The notes beneath the pieces are model-generated. The model was not told the origin of the DNA. It worked only from the letters and a program-made list of their open reading frames with translations, and did not search any database. From contig NZ_JARXHW010000020.1 in the NCBI RefSeq assembly GCF_031127805.1, positions 1-64,000 of the forward strand: a DNA stretch of 64,000 nucleotides, read 5' to 3'. The stretch comes from Thalassobacterium maritimum. Its GTDB lineage: Bacteria; Verrucomicrobiota; Verrucomicrobiia; Opitutales; Coraliomargaritaceae. Made by a program: the position numbers and the translations under genes. Position 1 is the stretch's first letter. Each line of letters opens with the position of its first letter. Below, in pieces: positions 42,507-52,367 of the stretch.

Positions 42507-44464
42507 GAAAGCACATACACATCGGAGCCGCTGCGCTCAATACAACGCCAAAGGATTGGAGCGGGAATACCGACATGATTCTTGCGGTGATCGACGAAGC
42601 GAAGCGGCGAGGTTTGGGTTTGCTCTGTTTGCCCGAACTGGTGACTACGGGCTATGGCTGTGAGGATGAGTTTCATGCACCCTATGTCTCCGAGTGGGCT
42701 ATGCGTATTCTGTTGGAAAAAATCATTCCAGCCACGCGTGAGATCGCGGTCACGGTGGGGCTGCCCATTCGTAGGCATGGGGCAACTTACAACGCGATCG
42801 CGGTGGTGGTGAATGCAGAGTTGCTTGGCTTTGCGGTGAAACAAAATCTAGCGGGTGATGGTATTCACTATGAGCCACGTTTTTTTAAGGCATGGCCGAG
42901 CGGACACGTAGAACACTATGATTTTGATGGAGGCCGTTGCTTGATTGGAGATCTCGTCTTCGAAATCGATGGGCTTCGGGTAGGCTTCGAGATTTGTGAA
43001 GATGCTTGGGTGGCTGGCCGCCCAGGTGTGGAGTTGGCTCAGCGGGCGGTGGATGTTATTTTGAATCCATCGGCGAGTCATTTTTCGTTTGGAAAGAGTC
43101 GGATTCGCGAGCGTTTTGTTCAGGAGGGCTCACGCGCCTTCCATTGTGTCTATGTCTATGCTAATCTGATCGGCAACGAAGCTGGGCGTGCGATTTACGA
43201 CGGTGATTGCCTGATCGCGACACAAGGTGCGATTGTTGCACGCACGGAGCCTTTTCAGTTCCAAGACTACTTACTGATTGATGCAGTGGTCGATGTGGAA
43301 GCGAATCGAGTGAACCGAAACCGTCAGGCTAGCTATCGTCCTGCATTTGATGCAGTCGAGCGTCTCAGTGTGAGCGAGTGGCAGGTATGGACGGAGGCCG
43401 CCTTTACGAAAGCCGTGCCGATGCGCACAGCTTACACACAAAACGAGGAGTTTTACCGTGCCGTCACGCTGGGACTATTCGACTATATGCGTAAGGCGCG
43501 CACAAATGGATTTGCGATTTCGCTCAGTGGCGGTGCTGATTCGGCCGCCTGCCTGGCTTTGGTTTATCTGATGGCGAAGACAGTGCTGCAGGAGAACCCT
43601 CAACACCCTTATGTGCGGCAACTCTTAGGAGATGCGGATACGACGACTGAGGCCTTGATGCGGCGCATCTGTGTCTGTGCGTATCAGGGCACGATCAATA
43701 GCTCGGACACGACGGAAGACGCGGCTCGTGTCTTAGCGGAGGAGACGGGCGCGCAATTCGTCTCGATCAACGTGCAAGCCCTGGTCGATGAGTACGAGAC
43801 GATTCTCAGTGGTTACCTCGGGCGTCCGCTCAACTGGGAGACCGATGATATTAGTCGACAGAATATTCAGGCCCGCTGCCGAGCGCCGGGAATTTGGGCG
43901 ATGGCCAATGCCAGTAACTACCTCTTGCTCTCGACCAGCAACCGCAGTGAAGCAGCGGTGGGGTATTGTACCATGGACGGGGATACGGCGGGGAGTCTGT
44001 CGCCGGTCGCTGGGATTGATAAAACATTCCTGCGGCAATGGTTGGTTTGGGCGGAGCGGGAGCACTTGCCGAGTTTGCAGATTGTCAACGGTCTCAACCC
44101 GACAGCGGAGCTGCGCCCACTCAGTGCCGACCAAACGGATGAGGAAGACTTGATGCCTTATCCCATTCTGAATCGTATTCAAAAGTTAGCAGTGGTGCAA
44201 AAAAAGAGCCCCCGCGCCATCTTTGATTGCTTGCAGGATGAAGTCGAGGGGGCAAGTGCGGAGCAGACATTCGCGTGGTTGAAGCGCTACTTTAGTTTGT
44301 GGAGTCGTAATCAATGGAAACGGGAGCGGTACGCTCCGAGTTTTCATGTCGACGACGAGAATCTCGATCCGCGCAGTTGGTGCCGATATCCAATCCTTTC
44401 CGGAGGTTATATCGACGAGCTTGCGGAGTTGGAGGCTTTTGTTTTCACTTTGAAAGGAAATTAA
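42503..44464 (+). CDS. nadE: Glutamine-dependent NAD+ synthetase
   Basis: Last step of NAD synthesis: amidation of deamido-NAD using glutamine. It is 653 residues with two domains. The N-terminal nitrilase-type glutaminase has Glu in LLCLPELVTTGYGC, Lys in the NLAGDGIHYEPRFFKAW region and Cys in VGFEICEDAW. The C-terminal ATP-pyrophosphatase domain has the P-loop ISLSGGADSAACLALVY and ASNYLLLSTSNRSEAAVGYCTMDGDTAGSLSPVAGIDKTFLR. It starts in an ATGA overlap with pncB and ends 6 bases before nrtR, so one operon is clear. Confidence 0.96.
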   Translation: MRKHIHIGAAALNTTPKDWSGNTDMILAVIDEAKRRGLGLLCLPELVTTGYGCEDEFHAPYVSEWAMRILLEKIIPATREIAVTVGLPIRRHGATYNAIAVVVNAELLGFAVKQNLAGDGIHYEPRFFKAWPSGHVEHYDFDGGRCLIGDLVFEIDGLRVGFEICEDAWVAGRPGVELAQRAVDVILNPSASHFSFGKSRIRERFVQEGSRAFHCVYVYANLIGNEAGRAIYDGDCLIATQGAIVARTEPFQFQDYLLIDAVVDVEANRVNRNRQASYRPAFDAVERLSVSEWQVWTEAAFTKAVPMRTAYTQNEEFYRAVTLGLFDYMRKARTNGFAISLSGGADSAACLALVYLMAKTVLQENPQHPYVRQLLGDADTTTEALMRRICVCAYQGTINSSDTTEDAARVLAEETGAQFVSINVQALVDEYETILSGYLGRPLNWETDDISRQNIQARCRAPGIWAMANASNYLLLSTSNRSEAAVGYCTMDGDTAGSLSPVAGIDKTFLRQWLVWAEREHLPSLQIVNGLNPTAELRPLSADQTDEEDLMPYPILNRIQKLAVVQKKSPRAIFDCLQDEVEGASAEQTFAWLKRYFSLWSRNQWKRERYAPSFHVDDENLDPRSWCRYPILSGGYIDELAELEAFVFTLKGN

Positions 44465-44470
44465 GCGACT

Positions 44471-45181
44471 ATGCCATCATCTAGAAAAGCAGCCAGACCG
44501 ACAGAGTTATCCTCGTTTATTGTATCCGTGGATAGCGTCATCTTTGCCTATATGAACCAGGCGGTGTATATCCCGCTCATTATGCGTGCGGTTGAGCCGT
44601 TCCAGGATTGTTGGAGTCTGCCTGGAGGGCCGATTTTAGAGAAAGAAACGCCGGAGTCTGCTTGCTTGCGGAAGCTCGAAGAAGACATGGGTTTGAAGGT
44701 CGAGTATTTGGAGCAGCTTTATACCTTTGGTGCGCCCGATCGTGACCCGCGAAAGCGTGCCTTTAGTATCAGTTATTTTGCGCTGATCGCCGAGAGTGAG
44801 GAGCCTCTTTCATGGGGGCAGGATTCTCGGACGGCGCAATGGTTTCATATCGATCAACTGCCCGAAGTCGGCTGGGCTTTCGACCACCAGCAAATTGTTC
44901 AGATGGCGATCAAACGGCTAAGAGCCAAGCTGAGCTATGAGCCTGTCGGGCTGAGCCTGTTGGCTGAGGAGTTCAGTCTGTCTGAATTGAAGCGTATTTA
45001 CGATGTCATCCTCGGCACCGAATTGGATCGACGGAATTTCCAGAAGAAACTAAAATCGACTGGCCTGTTGATCCCGACCCGCACTGTTCCCAGTCCCCGT
45101 GGTAAACCGAGCCAGTTGTATCGCTTCGACGAAGCGCGTTATCAGCAGCTCAAGGAGGAGGGGCTCTCCTTCGGGTTTTGA
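44471..45181 (+). CDS. nrtR: NrtR, Nudix-related transcriptional regulator of NAD metabolism
   Basis: 236 residues. The N-terminal Nudix fold has a degenerate box starting GGPILEKETPESACLRKLEE: the usual R-E is R-K and the E-E is E-D, as expected when the domain senses ADP-ribose rather than hydrolysing it. A C-terminal winged helix follows (LAEEFSLSELKRIYDVILGTELDRRNFQKKLKSTGLL), the hallmark of NrtR. It is in an operon with pncB and nadE. A shared 19-bp dyad lies before this operon and before pncA, so NrtR very likely represses both. Known NrtR proteins release DNA on binding ADP-ribose. Confidence 0.92.
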   Translation: MPSSRKAARPTELSSFIVSVDSVIFAYMNQAVYIPLIMRAVEPFQDCWSLPGGPILEKETPESACLRKLEEDMGLKVEYLEQLYTFGAPDRDPRKRAFSISYFALIAESEEPLSWGQDSRTAQWFHIDQLPEVGWAFDHQQIVQMAIKRLRAKLSYEPVGLSLLAEEFSLSELKRIYDVILGTELDRRNFQKKLKSTGLLIPTRTVPSPRGKPSQLYRFDEARYQQLKEEGLSFGF

Positions 45182-45304
45182 GCCATTGCATCCCTGTCGT
45201 CCTCGAAAACATGAACAGAAGAAAGCTGCTTCACGGTCTCGGTCGACGGCGCTAGCGCATTATCGCTACACTAACTCGATGTGAAAGATTTATTTGTTAG
45301 AGTA

Positions 45305-46594
45305 CTAGCTGTAGCCTACGCCGAGACCGCGCAGCCAGGACACGGCGACGCCGGCGAGGAGACCCAGGCTGAAGATCGGGCTATCGTTGGGGAGACCCGC
45401 GGGCAAGGCGATTGAAGCCGCGAAATAAAAAGCCGCGAAGGTGCTGACAGTCGCCACTCCATAGTAGGCGAATTTTCCGGTATGATGATCGTTCGTTAAG
45501 GCGGCTGCGTTGCAGACGCCCGCGAATAGGAAAATCAGGGCGAGGTGGCCCGCGTCGGTCGGGTTGATTACGAGCCCGGAGAGGATGGCGAGTAAGGACA
45601 TGACCAGGCAGCCTCCTACGGCAATCCCTTCTAGACGTTCCATGGTGCGGAGCGCGCGGCGGGCGAATTTGTCCAGAACGATAAAAAAAGTGCTGAGCCC
45701 CCGTGCCAGATGGGACCACAGTGCGAAGACGAGCCAAAGCCCGATGATTACATTTCCCAAAACTGGAGAAAATCCGGAAACGCTGTTATAGGCGATCTTA
45801 TAGAAGATGAAGCCGCCGATGAGGATCGCGGTTTGTTTTCCCGACGTGAACTGGTTCATGAAGTTTGCGAACCGCAACTGCAGGCGGTAGGGCACCGAGC
45901 GTGCGCGGAAGCTCTCGATTAGTCCGAGGCGTGCGTGCTCGTTCATCGGGTTTAAGCGCAGCGCTTCGGTGAAGTGCAGGTTGGCTTTTTTGTGCTCTCC
46001 GGACATCAGAGCCTGCCAACCAGCGCTGGAATGGGTGCTGTCGTCGTCGGGGTTGCGGCGGAGTTGTGCCTCGATCAGTTCTTCGTTGTCGGCGCTTTTG
46101 CTTTGGAGGAGTAGGGCGGAGGAGAGTGCCTCGCCTGCCATCGTGTTTTCCGAATTGATCGCCAGCGCCCGGCGGGCTGCGACTTCAGCCTGGGCGTTTC
46201 GTTCAAGGCGGAGTTGTATGGTGGCCTCGACGGCGTGGGTGAGATCCAGATCGGGATCGAGTTCGGTTGCTTCCTGTGCGACGCTTAGTGCATGCCGTAT
46301 TTTTTTCTTTTGTCCGGACTTGGCTCCGCTGTTCAGCGCGATGGCGAGCACCGAGCGGGCGAATGCATCTTCGGGTTCGACCGCGACCGCGCGCTCGGCC
46401 GCCTCGATCGCGTTTGCGGCGAAGTTTTCCTTCTCGATCCAGCAAAGGGCGAGCATGCTCAAGCTTGCCGCATGGTCGGGAGCCTGCTGGAGCGCATGTT
46501 GAAAGGCTTGGATCGCGTCGTCGGTGCGGTGCTGGCTGCGGAGTAGACAGCCGCGTTCGTAGGCGGCTTCCGGGCTTGAGTTGAAATCGGACAT
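45305..46594 (-). CDS. TPR-repeat membrane protein
   Basis: 429 residues. Residues 5-240 are tetratricopeptide repeats, for example AAYERGCLLRSQHRTDDAIQAFQHALQQAPDHAASL, AIEAAERAVAVEPEDAFARSVLAIAL and ANLHFTEALRLNPMNEHARLGL. From about residue 250, five to six membrane helices follow. This resembles TPR proteins with a DUF-type membrane tail but I cannot name a family. It lies 27 bases downstream of the AAA+ gene on the same strand, and both have N-terminal TPRs, so they probably act together. Confidence 0.75.
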   Translation of the reverse strand: MSDFNSSPEAAYERGCLLRSQHRTDDAIQAFQHALQQAPDHAASLSMLALCWIEKENFAANAIEAAERAVAVEPEDAFARSVLAIALNSGAKSGQKKKIRHALSVAQEATELDPDLDLTHAVEATIQLRLERNAQAEVAARRALAINSENTMAGEALSSALLLQSKSADNEELIEAQLRRNPDDDSTHSSAGWQALMSGEHKKANLHFTEALRLNPMNEHARLGLIESFRARSVPYRLQLRFANFMNQFTSGKQTAILIGGFIFYKIAYNSVSGFSPVLGNVIIGLWLVFALWSHLARGLSTFFIVLDKFARRALRTMERLEGIAVGGCLVMSLLAILSGLVINPTDAGHLALIFLFAGVCNAAALTNDHHTGKFAYYGVATVSTFAAFYFAASIALPAGLPNDSPIFSLGLLAGVAVSWLRGLGVGYS

Positions 46595-46621
46595 CTGTGT
46601 GGAAAGTGGTGGTTGTATGCT

Positions 46622-48019
46622 CTACTTGAGCAGGCCGAGGTATTGGAGTATTTCGTCATACATGCCGCCTTGGTTGGAATAGAGCGCATAGTTTTTCGCG
46701 CTATCGAACCAGCTCGCGGTGGTTGGCTTGTGGCGCTTGGCCGCTCTAATGAAGTCTGCAGTTTTGAGAGGGATCACTTTGCCGGACTTCATGGCTTCGG
46801 TCAGCACATACTCGGTCGCGAGGTCGAACACGGCTTTGATGTCGGCACCGGAGAATTGGGGCGTTTTTTGGGCCAGTGCCTTTGCGTTGAGCTCTTCGAT
46901 CGGTTTGTCGGCACGCATGACGTCGATGATAGCGGCTCGGCCCGGGGCGTCAGGAGGGGGCACGAAAAGGGTACGGTCGAAGCGGCCAGGGCGTCGGAAT
47001 GCAGGGTCGAGGTGCCAGGGGGCATTGGTCGCCCCGAGGACAAGCACGCCATCGTTTTCGGATTGTGCTCCGTCCATCTCGGATAAAAACGCGTTGATCA
47101 GGTTTCGCCCCGCACTTTGGCGGAGGTCGCGCCGATCGGCCGCGAGGGCATCGACTTCGTCAAAGAAGAGGACACAGGGCGTGTTTTTGCGGGCGAGTTC
47201 GAAAATTCGGTGAATGTTCTTCTCGGAGTTGCCGATCCACATATCGAGGATCTGATGGAGTCCGATGGCGATGAAGTTGGCCTTGATTTCGCCGGCAGTG
47301 GCTTTGCTAATCAGAGTCTTGCCGCAGCCCGGGGGGCCGTAGAGTAGGACGCCGCCGCCGATCTTCTTATCGTAGGCCTTGAAGAGATCGGCGTGCTGCA
47401 TCGGGTAAAGGATCTTCATGCGGATTTCTTCTTTGAGCGCTTCCATCCCGCCGACGCCGTTGAAGTTCAACTTTGGACGTTCGAAATCGGATAGCCCAAG
47501 GTCGAAAGCTTCTCCGCCACGTGGTTCGTCGTCGGAATCCTCATACTGTGTGTCTGGGGCTTCGGTTTGGGCATAGGAGCCGTCGTCGCCGATACCCATT
47601 CGTTGGGGGCGCTCGGTTTCGGGGGCGTTCTTCAGATCTGCTTCAATGCCGGGGTCTTTCAACGAAGGGTTTTGTTCAATGGCTTTGGTGTATTTTTGAC
47701 GCGCCAGACTATACTCACTTTCGTTGATGTGTATGTGGGTGAGAATTATGTAAGCCTCGCCGCAATTTGGGCTTTGCTGGAGGATCTGTTCCGCGCGGAC
47801 GGCCGCTTGGGAGAGTTTTCCTTGCAAGAGTGCCACGCGGGCCGAGCCCAGTCGCGCGTCGAGGTGGTCATTCTCGAGTGAGAGGATTTTTTCGTAAGCT
47901 TCGCCAGCCGTGTCGATCATGCCTTCGTCGATGCAGCTTTGCGCATACAGTAGGTTCAAGGGTATGTTATCAGGCGAAAATTGAAGAGCCTGTTTGAGCG
48001 CGTTGAGATCGTTGGACAT
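46622..48019 (-). CDS. TPR-AAA+ ATPase
   Basis: 465 residues. TPR-like repeats fill residues 1-115, an acidic linker of about 60 residues follows (TQYEDSDDEPRGGEAFD), then a classic AAA+ module of the Vps4/katanin/FtsH type. Its Walker A is LLYGPPGCGKTLISKA, Walker B CVLFFDEVDALAADR, second region of homology LVLGATNAPWHLDPAFRRPGRFDRTLFVPPPD, and sensor 2 region FSGADIKAVFDLATEYV. There is no protease or membrane domain, so it probably remodels a partner. The downstream TPR membrane protein is the obvious candidate (inference). Confidence 0.85.
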   Translation of the reverse strand: MSNDLNALKQALQFSPDNIPLNLLYAQSCIDEGMIDTAGEAYEKILSLENDHLDARLGSARVALLQGKLSQAAVRAEQILQQSPNCGEAYIILTHIHINESEYSLARQKYTKAIEQNPSLKDPGIEADLKNAPETERPQRMGIGDDGSYAQTEAPDTQYEDSDDEPRGGEAFDLGLSDFERPKLNFNGVGGMEALKEEIRMKILYPMQHADLFKAYDKKIGGGVLLYGPPGCGKTLISKATAGEIKANFIAIGLHQILDMWIGNSEKNIHRIFELARKNTPCVLFFDEVDALAADRRDLRQSAGRNLINAFLSEMDGAQSENDGVLVLGATNAPWHLDPAFRRPGRFDRTLFVPPPDAPGRAAIIDVMRADKPIEELNAKALAQKTPQFSGADIKAVFDLATEYVLTEAMKSGKVIPLKTADFIRAAKRHKPTTASWFDSAKNYALYSNQGGMYDEILQYLGLLK

Positions 48020-48159
48020 ATTCCGAAAGGAGCCGTCGGCGCAGAAAAAGGCAAACTAATTCAGATTAGGTATGGGCTTCGATGAAGCTCGCTATCAGCC
48101 ATTAAAAGAAGAGAGTGATACTTTCGGCATTTCGCCGAGTATCATGCTCTGTGTTTGTT

Positions 48160-48420
48160 ATGAATATTTTTGAAGACATCAAAAGTCGAAAGCTACTGAT
48201 TTTTAAAGGCTTGCTCTTTCTCTTCGTCGGGCTCACCGCAGGGTTTGGCTTATTAATGCAGAGTTTTCGATGGGAGACTTTTGTATTGCTAGCTATATTT
48301 GGATGGAGCGCTTGTCGCTTCTACTATTTTTTGTTCTACGTCCTGGAACATTACGCGGGGCGTGCACAGAAATACGCGGGTATTTTAGACGCATTGAAAT
48401 ATTTGCTCCGCGGCAAGTGA
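48160..48420 (+). CDS. Small two-helix membrane protein
   Basis: Not recognised. It is 86 residues from the ATG at 48160 (MNIFEDIKSRKLLIFKGLLFLFVGLTAGFG) with hydrophobic segments at about 12-33 and 38-62 and a basic C-terminal end (YAGILDALKYLLRGK). The frame could begin at 48115 but the ATG is preferred. It lies 53 bases before the M50 peptidase gene on the same strand and may be cotranscribed with it. Confidence 0.55.
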   Translation: MNIFEDIKSRKLLIFKGLLFLFVGLTAGFGLLMQSFRWETFVLLAIFGWSACRFYYFLFYVLEHYAGRAQKYAGILDALKYLLRGK

Positions 48421-48473
48421 CATTATTAATTCCGCCTGTTCAAAATCTCATTCCCCTCACGAACCAATCCTTA

Positions 48474-49169
48474 ATGAATACGAAAAAAGAGCCATGGCTA
48501 CTTGTGGGCTTAGCTGTGGGACTCGTGGTTATTTGGCAATTGCCTGGAGGGCATTACTTCATCTACCCATTTACTATTCTCAGCACTTGGTTTCATGAAA
48601 TGGGGCACGGCCTCATGGCTTGGCTGCTGGGGGGCAAGTTTCTCCAGCTCGAAATCTATCAAAATGGCAGCGGCCTAGCTGTCTATACCTTACCAGTTAC
48701 GGCATCCAGATTAACCCATGGACTGATCGCGCTAGCGGGGCCGATCGGCCCCGCTAGCGCAGGTGGCCTGTTTATTCTGGCATCATCACACCCTAAAAGA
48801 TCCCGGATTCTGCTCGTGATCCTAGGCGTGGCTTTGTTGCTTTCTTGCCTCATCTGGGTGCGATCTATTTATGGTATTTTAGTGATCCCGTTGATGGGGA
48901 GCTTAGTCTTGTGGGTCGCGCACAAGTGCTCCGTCAAAGTTTCACATTTCGTCGTGAATCTGGTGGGTGTTCAGGCCGCCATGAGCCTTTATCAACATGT
49001 CGATTATTTCTTTACCGAATCGGTGACGATCGTGGGAAATATCATGCTCTCGGATACGGGCCAGATGGAGCAAGCTTTCTGGTTGCCCCATTGGTTCTGG
49101 GCCATCGTTGCCATTCTCTTCTCTATTGCCACACTGACCCTCAGTATTTGGGTGGCCTATCGGAACTAG
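48474..49169 (+). CDS. M50 family (site-2-type) membrane metallopeptidase
   Basis: About 231 residues with six or so hydrophobic segments. The zinc motif HEMGH is in ILSTWFHEMGHGLMAWLLGG near residue 40, as in M50B proteins. A second conserved small-residue region LIALAGPIGPASAGGLFIL follows, and its DNA is a perfect 32-bp palindrome. The expected downstream Asp motif is not obvious, so catalytic competence is not proved. The substrate is unknown. A longer frame from 48270 would overlap the preceding gene; the ATG at 48474 is preferred. Confidence 0.75.
   Translation: MNTKKEPWLLVGLAVGLVVIWQLPGGHYFIYPFTILSTWFHEMGHGLMAWLLGGKFLQLEIYQNGSGLAVYTLPVTASRLTHGLIALAGPIGPASAGGLFILASSHPKRSRILLVILGVALLLSCLIWVRSIYGILVIPLMGSLVLWVAHKCSVKVSHFVVNLVGVQAAMSLYQHVDYFFTESVTIVGNIMLSDTGQMEQAFWLPHWFWAIVAILFSIATLTLSIWVAYRN
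48729..48760. repeat. Perfect 32-bp palindrome inside the M50 gene
   Basis: Half-site GCGCTAGCGGGGCCGA followed immediately by its exact complement, with no spacer. It encodes ALAGPIGPASA. In RNA it would form a very stable G+C-rich hairpin. Confidence 0.95.
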
Positions 49170-49283
49170 CAGTTAAGTTGAGAGAGTTCAGGTTGGAGCG
49201 CTCCTTCTGCGAACTTGAGAATAGGGCTTTTCGGATGAGGATTCTTCTTGCAAGCAGAAACTTACGTGCTCAGTCGTTAGCTA

Positions 49284-52200
49284 GTGAAACTTATTCGTCA
49301 GATTAAATTATACTTCAAGAAGGCGAATTCTGATAAAGTATATGAGGTGGATCTCTGTGAGGCTGGGCCGGGGGAGTTTATTGTTAATTTCCGATATGGA
49401 CGGCGTAATGCACGCCTAAAGGAAGGGACAAAAACGCCATTTCCAGAATCTAAGGCGAAAGCAGAGAATATATTTTCTAAGTTAGTTGCCGCGAAAACTG
49501 CGAAGGGCTATCTCATTGTGGATGAAAGTGGGCGTCCAGATCCTGCTCCGAAAATCGAAGATCCAGTGCAATGGGACTCTTTGGAAGGCGATCCGCGCGT
49601 AGTGGCTGTCATTGATCGGCTCAAGAGAGGCTATGTTGATGAGGGGTGGAAATTATCACGAGCCGTTTGGAGAGCTGGTCAGTGGAGGTTGAAGCAGGCG
49701 ATGCCGCTTCTGGCGGCTCTGGTTGATCAGGCTAGAGCGATGAATGCGTGGAGTCTGGCTTGGGCGATCGGTCAAATTGGAGAGAGTGAGCACTGCCCAC
49801 TCATTGATCGACTGATCTCCAACAGCCCAAAGGATCGATCATTAAGAAAAATTGCACGTGAGGCGAAGTTGAGGCTACTCGTGAATGCGGATCGTGAAGC
49901 GTTTATTGCGGATGTTAGAAGTGATTTGCCGTCTGCCCTCCGAGACGCTCTCGAAAGCGATTCTGTTGTGAGCCTTTCAGATGCCATTCGGGAAGCGGTT
50001 GAGGCGGGCGATGGCAGTCCGGATTTATCTGCCGATCTCTTTTTAATCAGTTCGGACACTCCCAGCGTTAGAGAAGCGCTCTACTCGGTTGCTAAGTCCA
50101 TCGACACCCGTAAGAATGGGATGCTTCTGTTGCGGCAGCTTTTTAAGGCCGCCGAGTTCCGACTTGATGCAGAGATCTATGGAGTGATCGCTCAACGGTT
50201 CGAGTCGGACTTTGGGAATGGTTTTGGTAGATACGATTTCGCGTCGGGGAAGTATACGCGTCCTGGGTTTTCAACGACGACTAAGCAATATTTTCGTAGA
50301 CGAATTTATCGCACGCTTAAGCAGGCAGGCGCGGATGACGACGCTGCGACTTTCATCCCTTTAGCCACAGGCATTCTTCTTGCATATGATGATTCTGTGG
50401 ATCGACCGCAATCGTCGAATCTCAGTAGGTATTTTTACGACCCTAAAACACGTCGTATGGATCAAAGAGTTATCCATTACCCTCCGAGAAATGAGTGCAA
50501 CAGTTTCGTATATATACTGAGGGGGAAATCCCAGGTTCTAAAGCAACCTGAGAAATCTTTGAGCTGGCAGTATGTTGGCGAGTCACTTCCCGCAGCAGAG
50601 CGCGAAGAAGTCTTTCCTCACCTTTGGGATGCAGCGCCCGAAGCTATTATGCACTTGTTGCTACAATCTCGCTCTGCAGAGGTTCAGGATTTCGCGCTTC
50701 GAGTTTGGAATGATCACTCGGATTGGATCGCGGATGCTGAGCTTTCATTCGTCATTGGTATTGTCTCTTCCTGGTATGAGCCGACTGCAAGACTAGGTCT
50801 AGAAATCGCTCGGTCGCTATGGGATCCGGATTCTCCACAGGAGATACTTCTGCTTGCGATGCTTGATTCTGAGTCCACCGAAGCGTGTGAGTTGGGAGGC
50901 CAATGGTTGAAGCAGATTCAGCAAAAGCTCAACGGTTTTCCCGATTTGGTGTCTCGTATTATTTTTGTCAGTTCTGAGTCTAGTCGTCAAGTTGTGAGGG
51001 ATTGTTTGGCGGCAGCGTCTTTGAACCTTGAAGTTAAGGAAAAGATTGTTGCTAGGGCGATTTCAGCGCTTCTATCGCTTTCGGGTGATGAGGAAGATTC
51101 GACGCGCGCGCAATTTGCGGTCGATGTTTTGCATGTTTTCGCCGCTCAGCAACTGAGAGCCCTGCCGATCAGGCACCTGGCGGAGTTTTCTATTCATCCA
51201 CTTGAACAATTACAAGTTTTAGGCGCTCAAATTTTGATAGCTCAAGATATTGCCGCGACTTTACCTCAAGAACTTCTTCTTGCCCCGCTATCATCCGACT
51301 TTGCTTCGGTTCGAAGGCTTGGGTTAGAACTCTTGAAATCATTGACGGACTCTTTGCTGGTCGTGCGCTCGGAGGTTTTGGCTGGCTGTGCGGTTTCTGA
51401 GCATGCGGATTTGAGGGAGCATGTTCGCCCGCTAATCAAGCGGCTTGCGCTGAAGAATTCGGATTTCTGTAAAGAACTGGTCGAGCAATGGTATCCTCTG
51501 TTGCTACGAGCTGAGATCATTGAAGGGATACATGCCGACCTCTACGAATTGCTTACAGATTCGCTGGCGGCTCATTTGGATGCCATTCCCGCTGACTCAT
51601 ATTCTCGTATGTTAGATTCGCAGTATGCTCAGGCTCAAGCTCTCGGGTTTACGCTATTAAAGCGAAATGCGGATCTCAATGAGGTGAGTCTTGGGCGGTT
51701 GGTTGAATGGGCGGGGCATCCACACGCTGAGCTTCGCCAATATGTTTGGAATCACTTTATGGCGACGCCTCATTTAATTAGAGAGAACCTCGGAGACTGT
51801 CTTGAATTATTGGAGAGCGACTGGGCCGACTCTAAACAGCATGCGATGGTGTTCTTTCGCGAGGTTGTAGAAGAGGCAGATTGGAAGCCTGAATCGCTCG
51901 TATCTATTTGTGATTCAACGCAAGTGGATGTTCAGGACTTCGGCAGGGAGATGATCACTCGCCGGTTTAAGGATGAAGATGGCCCGTATTTCCTGATGCA
52001 GCTTAGTCAGCATCCGAGCACTGAGCTGCAGATATTTGCGAGTAATTATTTAATACGCTATGCGGTCGATCAACCGGATCGTATCGCATTGTTGGAACCT
52101 TATTTCCGCACAGTTTTAACTAAAATCGGAGCCGGTCGGATCGCGAAGCAGCGTATTTTTTCGATCATCGAACAGGAGTCGATGAAAGATCGCGGCACTG

Positions 52201-52364
52201 CGGAATTAGCGGTTCAGCTACTTGATCGTATCTCTGCAACCATGGCGATTGGTGATAAGGCCTCGTGTATTTACATATTGCAGAACATTGCGCGCGAATG
52301 GCCCGATCTCGAGAGTCCTTTAGCTTTCGCAGTGCCGCCTGTCAGGCAACCGTTTACTGTTTAA
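49284..52364 (+). CDS. WGR-domain / HEAT(ARM)-repeat protein, retron-associated
   Basis: 1026 residues from GTG. An N-terminal WGR domain (about residues 1-85) reads VYEVDLCEAGPGEFIVNFRYGRR then LKEGTKTPFP; WGR domains bind nucleic acid, as in PARPs and MolR. The rest is a long alpha-solenoid of HEAT/ARM-like repeats, for example LVEWAGHPHAELRQYVWNHF and LAEFSIHPLEQLQVLGAQIL. It ends 3 bases before the SWIM-protein gene. WHSWIM and ARM/HEAT partners define the retron group I know as type XIII, so this is a predicted accessory or effector component. No nuclease motif is visible. Confidence 0.85.
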   Translation: MKLIRQIKLYFKKANSDKVYEVDLCEAGPGEFIVNFRYGRRNARLKEGTKTPFPESKAKAENIFSKLVAAKTAKGYLIVDESGRPDPAPKIEDPVQWDSLEGDPRVVAVIDRLKRGYVDEGWKLSRAVWRAGQWRLKQAMPLLAALVDQARAMNAWSLAWAIGQIGESEHCPLIDRLISNSPKDRSLRKIAREAKLRLLVNADREAFIADVRSDLPSALRDALESDSVVSLSDAIREAVEAGDGSPDLSADLFLISSDTPSVREALYSVAKSIDTRKNGMLLLRQLFKAAEFRLDAEIYGVIAQRFESDFGNGFGRYDFASGKYTRPGFSTTTKQYFRRRIYRTLKQAGADDDAATFIPLATGILLAYDDSVDRPQSSNLSRYFYDPKTRRMDQRVIHYPPRNECNSFVYILRGKSQVLKQPEKSLSWQYVGESLPAAEREEVFPHLWDAAPEAIMHLLLQSRSAEVQDFALRVWNDHSDWIADAELSFVIGIVSSWYEPTARLGLEIARSLWDPDSPQEILLLAMLDSESTEACELGGQWLKQIQQKLNGFPDLVSRIIFVSSESSRQVVRDCLAAASLNLEVKEKIVARAISALLSLSGDEEDSTRAQFAVDVLHVFAAQQLRALPIRHLAEFSIHPLEQLQVLGAQILIAQDIAATLPQELLLAPLSSDFASVRRLGLELLKSLTDSLLVVRSEVLAGCAVSEHADLREHVRPLIKRLALKNSDFCKELVEQWYPLLLRAEIIEGIHADLYELLTDSLAAHLDAIPADSYSRMLDSQYAQAQALGFTLLKRNADLNEVSLGRLVEWAGHPHAELRQYVWNHFMATPHLIRENLGDCLELLESDWADSKQHAMVFFREVVEEADWKPESLVSICDSTQVDVQDFGREMITRRFKDEDGPYFLMQLSQHPSTELQIFASNYLIRYAVDQPDRIALLEPYFRTVLTKIGAGRIAKQRIFSIIEQESMKDRGTAELAVQLLDRISATMAIGDKASCIYILQNIAREWPDLESPLAFAVPPVRQPFTV

Positions 52365-52367
52365 CAA

